Positions 58,413 through 64,000 of a stretch of 64,000 nucleotides of DNA are shown piece after piece. The DNA comes from Paramarasmius palmivorus (Eukaryota; Basidiomycota; Agaricomycetes; Agaricales; Marasmiaceae). The position numbers were made by a program, and so were the translations under genes. The notes beneath the pieces were generated by a model. The model did not search any database and was not told the DNA's origin. It saw only the letters and a list, made by a program, of their open reading frames with translations. Location: positions 806,001-870,000 of the forward strand of contig JAYKXP010000007.1 in the NCBI GenBank assembly GCA_037176845.1, given 5' to 3'. Each line of letters opens with the position of its first letter. Positions within the stretch are counted from its first letter, which is position 1.

Positions 58413-59084
58413 TCATCGAGTAGAAGTGAACAAGTTTCTGACGGATCCAGTAAACCTCTTCCACCTTTCTCGTCTGGGAGGCGGAACAGATGAAGGGGGA
58501 TCGATATGTGGTCGGAACGAGGCGTCAGGTTCCGGGCTGCTTCCGATCCATGGAGACGGAGGTGGAGGATTGATGGATCCAGCCTGGTTGTTGTATACAT
58601 CTGTTCTCTGACCGGAATGTGCAGAATGAGGCGGCGGCGACGTTAACGAAGGGGAATAGATATGCGTTTGAGTCGGGAATGGGGGCCAAGCGTTGGAATC
58701 TGGACTGTTCCCGGCATATGGAGGTGGAATTACAGGGACACCATGTCCAGGTCGATTAGGATGTTGATTGCTGTGTGCGTCTTGTGGAATATACGGCGTG
58801 TCTAATGTCTGGTCCGGAGGTGTAGAGCGTGGCGGCATCGGCGGCGGAGTGAATGAAGGAAGAGGTATGTCGCTCGGAAATGGGGGCCAAGGATCGGAAT
58901 TCAATTCGCCTTCTGTATACATAAGGGGTGCTATCCAATCATTATATCCGGCTTGATCAGGGTAGGTTGTTGTATACTTCTTCTGGGAAGTGCGGGGTCT
59001 CGCCTAGGGCCTGACGAGCAGGTGGAGGTGGGGGGATCTCAGGAGCCTCGATATCAGCTTGATTGGACCCATCAGCAAAAATGC
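58413..59084 (-). CDS. Proline-rich reading frame, possible C-terminal tail of the NACHT gene
   Basis: From 58922 down to 58413 the minus strand reads proline-rich sequence with repeats of PWPPFP and AWPPFP, PPPMPPRSTPP, VPVIPPPYAG and SINPPPPSPW, ending basic ...GSVRNLFTSTR. Upstream, 59080-58970 gives APEIPPPPPARQALGE and TPHFPEEVYNN in a frame that stops at TGA; the next frame continues YPDQAGYNDWIAPLMYTEG into the main frame. One extra C near 58965-58966 would explain the shift. It is either the tail of the upstream NACHT protein or a separate small gene starting at 58922. Low-complexity proteins of this sort are common in fungi. Confidence 0.4.
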
Positions 59085-61574
59085 CTACATAATTACATCG
59101 TCACTTACGAACGATAACCAGAGCAGTAAGGCCTGGATTACTGTTCCGACGAGACCCGTCGTCCAACATAGCGAACAGTCTGCGGCGTTGGTACAAGATT
59201 GCTTTAAATTGCAATAAATCCGCTTGCTATTACATATCACTCAGTGTAAATCATAGCCTAAGGAATGCTGTCGTCACATACCTTAATCAGACCCCTATTA
59301 ACACTATGAGTCGTATCGTCTATCACATCCCTGTTGAATATCCATCGGCTTGTAGAGAGAAGTGATTTATTGTAGATATCGTATATCCTCTGCATTAGCT
59401 CACGATTTCCTTCTGTAATGTGTGCCACAGCCCAATCATCCGGAAACTTGCTTGCAGCAGGTAGAACCAACGGGAAGAACGGTCCCAAAGAGTTCCTTAG
59501 CGCCGGCTCGGACCACCATTGCCTAAAATACGCCCTGATCACTTCGATTAAGTGAACTTGGAAAATTTTGTACAAGAGCGGGTCCGAGCGACTAGTGACG
59601 TCCGCATATTCCAAGAGGAAGGTCCTCCAAATAGCAATATGCCTCGGAATATCTTTGCTAAAGCCGACATAGAATCCTTGAAAGAAAGACTCCATTCTCT
59701 TGATAAACTTGAGGGGTTGGGGCCCTCTGAGAGACTGTTCAACTACTTAGCCAGCCACGCTGGGAAATCAGATGAGCTGAACACGAACCTTGGCCCACGT
59801 CACACATTCTATCCAAGTACCCAGCCAGTGCACGTGCCATTCATAGTCGCTCCTATCGGTCGACATAAACATGGCGGCAGCAGTATATGGATCGAATAGG
59901 TCCAACTCTTCGAGTAAGCCGGTACTAGGTGAATCAATTTCAATGCAAAAGCGTGACCAAATGACCGAGAATCTCTCCAGCGAATTCCTTTCTTTGAGGT
60001 GACCCTTCCAGTTGGTGAATGCGATATCAAACGATGACTGGGAAGACGAGCAATACAGGGGGTATAGTGGTATGAAGGATGTGGATGTATTGACGAGGAG
60101 CGTGGCCACAAGATCACAACACTCCACCCTAGAGAATCGCGGGACATAGTAATCTCCGGAGCGATTTTTGTCCTGGAGGAACTCTGTAAGTGAAGCATGT
60201 GGGATGTGTATATCCCAGCCTATATCATCTGGTATCTGGAGCACCGAGTGAAGCCCTGATAAGAGGGTTTCGACCTCTCCCGTCCTGTACTTGAGCAGTT
60301 TGGACAGTATCAAGGGTGAGTGCCAGCTGACATGAGCTAGAGAGATACCTTGGAATGCGATGCTAGCAGGATCGGGTGTGACGAGAAGTCGAAGTAAAGG
60401 ATAGACCTTCTCCCACTTGCGACAATTGGAGAGGATTTGTCGGTACAACAGATCCAACTCGCTATATGGAGAGTCCGGTGTACCTGCTGCCGAGAGATTT
60501 GCATTAAGGATGGTATCCAATCGATCTTGGGGTAGTTCGTCAGGAGTATCGACGTATTTGACAACAGTGACCGCAAAAATGAACTGTCCGCTCGCCCTGT
60601 AAACGAGCGTAAGGACATCATTTTCATTCGGCCACGACTCTTCATGTCGGAGAGCAGGATGTTCATCTCGAAGACGGCGAAACTGATCCGTAAAATACTT
60701 TTGGATGTCGCGGTCCGAGTCGGATAGGCGATCCAAGTCCCGTGTGGTTTCGTAGGAGATGGGAATGCGTTCAAGACACCACCCGAAACTTGCTCTGTTA
60801 ATGCTGCTCAGGATATGAGGCTCAGGTCGACTGCATAGGAGGAATGTGAAGGGGTGTGGAGTGGGGAATGCGATGGCATCATCTACGATTCGTATGAGCC
60901 TGCCTTGGGATGGAATGTCAACGCACTCATCCAGTCCGTCGATGACAATGAGATTTGGGACAATATGTTGTGGGACTTTGGAAAATGGTTCCAATATCAG
61001 CTTGCGGAACTGATTCTCGGAAGATGTGAGGAAGATGTGGGGGTCGGAACGAATCGCTTCGATAATGTGAGGTCCAACGACATCTCTAAGGGCTTCTGAT
61101 GTGCAACACTGGTAAGCAATCGTTGCGACAAAGCGATCCAATTTGTCTCGAGTTGAATCGTTCCTCGAGAAGAAGAATGTTGCCACTAGATACCGTCCAT
61201 GATCCTCCGATATCTTTTGAGCAATCGCCGACTTTCCTACACCCGCCGAGCCATGAACCCAGTGGATTCTCGTTGTCACCGCACTCTGCTCCTCAATCCA
61301 ACGACCCAGTTGCGTGAGAACCTTCACTCTTGTGCCAGGGTGACAGTTGGGCGGAGGAAAGCGCTCTTCTGCATCTCGAGTCGCATTGATGGCAGCGAGT
61401 GCTGCAAGGGATTTCAGGATATCATCTGCGGCAATGGGTTGAGCGGTAACTTCCATTAGAGAATCTTGCAAACGCACCACGACCACTGCCGTGAGTGATA
61501 TTGATCTGATTGCCATACACCTCGTTCCGAGCACCTCCGTCAATATTGATGTAGCTCGAGCCAGCAAAGGACAT
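59085..61574 (-). CDS. NLR-like NACHT-domain NTPase
   Basis: Start MSFAGSSYINIDGGAR at 61574, followed by NEVYGNQINITHG, a beta-strand-like N-terminal repeat typical of agaric NACHT proteins. A 49-nt intron joins RFSNG to TLAAINATRDAEERF. The NACHT domain starts after CHPGTRVKVLTQLGRWIEEQ and shows Walker A VHGSAGVGKSAIAQK and Walker B NLIVIDGLDECVD, then FLLCSRPEPHI (sensor region). The C-terminal half is helical, without WD40, ankyrin or TPR repeats. An intron using donor gtgttc joins AKVL to VEQSLRGPQPLKF, then exons up to NRGLIK. The last exon can be read as ending ...LTALVIVRK at 59101, or as a hydrophobic, potentially membrane-spanning segment (LVGTVIQALLLWLSFV) with stop at 59085. By family these STAND ATPases are candidates for non-self recognition and programmed cell death in fungi. 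Confidence 0.8.
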
Positions 61575-62279
61575 AGCAGCGGTGCTTGGAGGAGCTCAGG
61601 GAGCGTTGAGAAGATGTGCAACGTGTGAGGCTGTCAACAAAAGCGTCCCTTGATTGATAATTTGGCGTCAATTTTGTTTGCTGAGCGCCTGATGTTTCGC
61701 AGAGAGTGAAGTTGCCAACGCTTCTGTCTTGCGATTCAATCCAGAGTCGACCAGGCATGAGCTTGAATGATGACTCCGGATCCCACAACCAACCATAGAA
61801 GATCATCTTCTAGTACAATCGTCAGTGAAAAAAGGGTGGCCCAGCACCTCTGTACGAAGACAAAGTAAACACCTATAATTTTTATAGCTCACCGTCTCAA
61901 TCTTTTTCCACAGAATTTCTTCATGCTTTGAGATGCAAAGCTAAGATAAGGCGCAACTGTGCGAAAAGCGCGAAACGACATGATGGAGAGGAGACAAGAG
62001 AAACGGTTGCCTGCGCTTTACGATGCATCACAAAATCGCGGGGAATAGTATATCGCCTGGCACGTGTTACCCTCTGTTAGCCGAATGAGCGCCGATGATA
62101 CAACTTTATACTGCACCGTCATCTCTTGTCATTTTTCCTTCAAGTCGTCACTAGGGTTTACTGTGAGTATCCTTTACATATCATCTTCCCCGTTGATTAT
62201 CCCAGATTATCCCCAGCTAAAATTATGACCTTACTAGCTCTTAGAGGATAATCCCACCACTTTTTTGGCACAACCTGGT
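61575..62279. other. Upstream region of the NACHT gene
   Basis: No exon is supported. It probably carries the NACHT promoter and that of whatever lies at 62280 onwards. Confidence 0.4.
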
Positions 62280-62815
62280 ATGGTGCGTCCAATTCCTTGT
62301 CTAGGTGACTTGGAATGTTTATCCCGTATCATAGACGCGGACTTATGGCAAGAGATTGTGATTGGTATGTCTCGCTATGTGTGTTGTTCAAAGTGGTTTA
62401 CTATGTACTCTTCTCATGGCATAAGAGACGGAGCGCTAGTGAGTAACCACCAACTTGAAGATGTCCTCCAAGTATCTGTCGCAAAGGTCGCGCGAGGACC
62501 AAGTCAGGCCAAGCGGAGGTTTACGTCCTCAAATGTTTAATTGGTCAACCGTTGCGAGGGACGTTTGAGAGGAGGCCGTGCATGAGACGAGTATCGGATG
62601 AGACCCCAGGTGCGTACATTTCCGCAATTTCCACGCACACAGTACTTAAAGGGTCCCAACAGTCCACGGTATACGTTCTTTCTTCCCTTCCCGCTTCTCT
62701 AACTTGGCACAAACTCTGGGGTTCCACTTGCGCTTTCTCTCAGTCCTACGCTGATTCAGTATTGCTCGACGGCTCACTAACACTTTACACGAACTTGCGC
62801 TTCAAGTCCAACTAG
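62280..62815 (+). CDS. Possible multi-exon gene, unrecognised
   Basis: ATG 62280 begins MVRPIPCLGDLECLSRII and runs to DADLWQEIVI, followed by a consensus gtatgt donor. Downstream frames (VYVLKCLIGQPLRG, FERRPCMRRVSDETPG, LTWHKLWGSTCAFSQ) are open in varying frames with plausible gt/ag sites, but I could not build a single consistent exon chain. No domain recognised. It may be a real small gene or decayed sequence. Confidence 0.25.
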
Positions 62816-62820
62816 TGCCT

Positions 62821-63869
62821 CAAGCTCCCTCAATCATTCAAGAATGGATCTTTCTTTCAAGAGTCAGTCTTGTCCCGGCATGATTCAAATGTTCTAGTCT
62901 TCAGCAGTACACACAAGCACCACAAGACCTATGTACGACTTCATATTTTTTGTGAGCTATAAATACCGTCATTATTACTAGCATGTACTACGTTGTGTAT
63001 GTAGCATAATTCATGAATAATACCATTTATATTTTGCAACTACCTGCTCCCATCAATTGAGACCCCCGAAGAAGAGCCCATAACCCAGCAATACTAGGAA
63101 CACGCAGATTGCTCATGACTACCCAGAACCAATAAGACGAAACGTGCACACTGCCTAGAACTGTGACTGTGTGTGGTCCTAGCTTGCCATGATTATGGTT
63201 TACCACTCAACGTATATGACAAGATAATCTGCATTGTCACCGGACAGCGAAATGATACGGATGACAGGAGATTATCGTCAGGACAAGAGATGATACTCGG
63301 GTATCCCGGGCCCCGGATTTTTGTGATGTGACCATCCAGATCGAGCTTCTTGGCGGTAAGTTCTCATTTCTTATCCATATTTTCTAACATGAATCATGCG
63401 GCAGCCCAATTGGAACGTTCATAGAAGGAAGAACGGACCAGACAAATCCTAGTCACTCGAACTGGTATCATGGGGCTCACAATATGGCAGTTTCTGTGGG
63501 TAGAATCGCGTCTTCGTTTCTAAGAACATTCTTGACTGCTTCTATAGATTCCGAATTTTCATTGCCGCTATAGTGCAGAAGTTCACTCGGATGGAATGCG
63601 GTCTTTTCGCTTTGGGGAAGAACGCATGTCGTAGGACTTGCGGTACTGTGTTGAACACGACGGAAAGATGACGCGTGGACAAGAGTACGGCCGCTGCAAG
63701 TCAAGGAGGTGAGCAGTCTATGTCGCAAGGAGAGCAAGTTGATAATCGTTGTCAAAACGTCCAGAATATGTGAACCAAGGATTGACATTCTGAGTCGGAT
63801 ATTCGGCTGTTCTTCAACTTGGCATGCATCGTTATATAACCTGGACCCGATCTCATGATTTCCTCCACC
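62821..63869. other. Region upstream of the gene at the right edge
   Basis: A minus-strand open frame of 103 codons (63477-63788, start MSILGSHILDVLTT) shows no domain. A TATATA stretch at 63833-63838 precedes the start codon at 63870. Nothing else is supported. Confidence 0.35.
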
Positions 63870-64000
63870 ATGACAACTCCCACTTATTGGGAACGTCTCG
63901 CTATTTTACCCAGATTATTGCCCCTTCCATTCATCCTCGCCTATACTGCCCTTAGCTCCCTCTTCGCCACGAGAAAGAAGTCCTTATCGCGAATCCTCAA
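63870..64000 (+). CDS. Start of a gene resembling a membrane-anchored alpha/beta hydrolase (partial)
   Basis: ATG 63870 encodes MTTPTYWERLAILPRLLPLP, then FILAYTALSSLFATRKKSLS, and the frame remains open to the window edge. A short polar lead, one hydrophobic segment and a basic RKK stretch are the usual start of agaric alpha/beta-hydrolase-3-type esterases with an N-terminal anchor. Only 43 codons are visible, with no catalytic motif, so the family call is tentative. A TATATA box at 63833-63838 supports a gene start here. Confidence 0.5.
   Translation, partial: MTTPTYWERLAILPRLLPLPFILAYTALSSLFATRKKSLSRIL

Overview
The window looks like nuclear DNA of a wood- or litter-decaying basidiomycete (Agaricomycetes). 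Genes are split by many short GT-AG introns of about 45-65 nt, and spacing is compact with head-to-head promoters. The families are typical of the group: aryl-alcohol-oxidase-type GMC oxidoreductases, a secreted bicupin oxalate decarboxylase, a fungal-specific GST, F-box/LRR families, an NLR-like NACHT protein and a DUF6533-like membrane protein. I see no transposon, CRISPR array, rRNA or convincing tRNA. Exon boundaries were worked out by eye from splice signals and family motifs; coordinates are the span from start codon to stop codon including introns.

Left part (1-20 kb), mostly housekeeping: the 5' part of an MFS permease gene running off the left edge; complex I subunit NDUFA6 head-to-head with mitochondrial cardiolipin synthase; a very large coiled-coil spindle-pole-body protein with a C-terminal PACT-type domain, head-to-head with a RING/coiled-coil protein; a membrane hybrid histidine kinase; and a second RING protein.

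Middle (20-30 kb): an MFS permease paralogous to the one at the left edge, diverging from a third MFS transporter; then ESCRT-II subunit VPS25 tail-to-tail with a HIRIP3-like histone chaperone.

Accessory part (30-57 kb): two closely related GMC oxidoreductase genes in inverted orientation around a phosphotransferase-like gene; a GH3 beta-xylosidase with an apparent +1 frameshift; a FuA/etherase-like GST; a duplicated divergent pair [SDR <- -> F-box]; a small membrane protein; a DUF6533-like multi-pass protein; and a secreted oxalate decarboxylase. Extracellular H2O2 production, hemicellulose trimming, oxalate removal and handling of aromatic by-products fit lignocellulose attack, so this stretch reads as a loose wood-decay neighbourhood. 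That reading is inference from family functions.

Right end (58-64 kb): an NLR-like NACHT NTPase with an N-terminal beta-strand-like repeat region, a possible transmembrane segment and a proline-rich tail that may be cut off by a one-base shift; then an unresolved region and the start of a gene resembling a membrane-anchored alpha/beta hydrolase.
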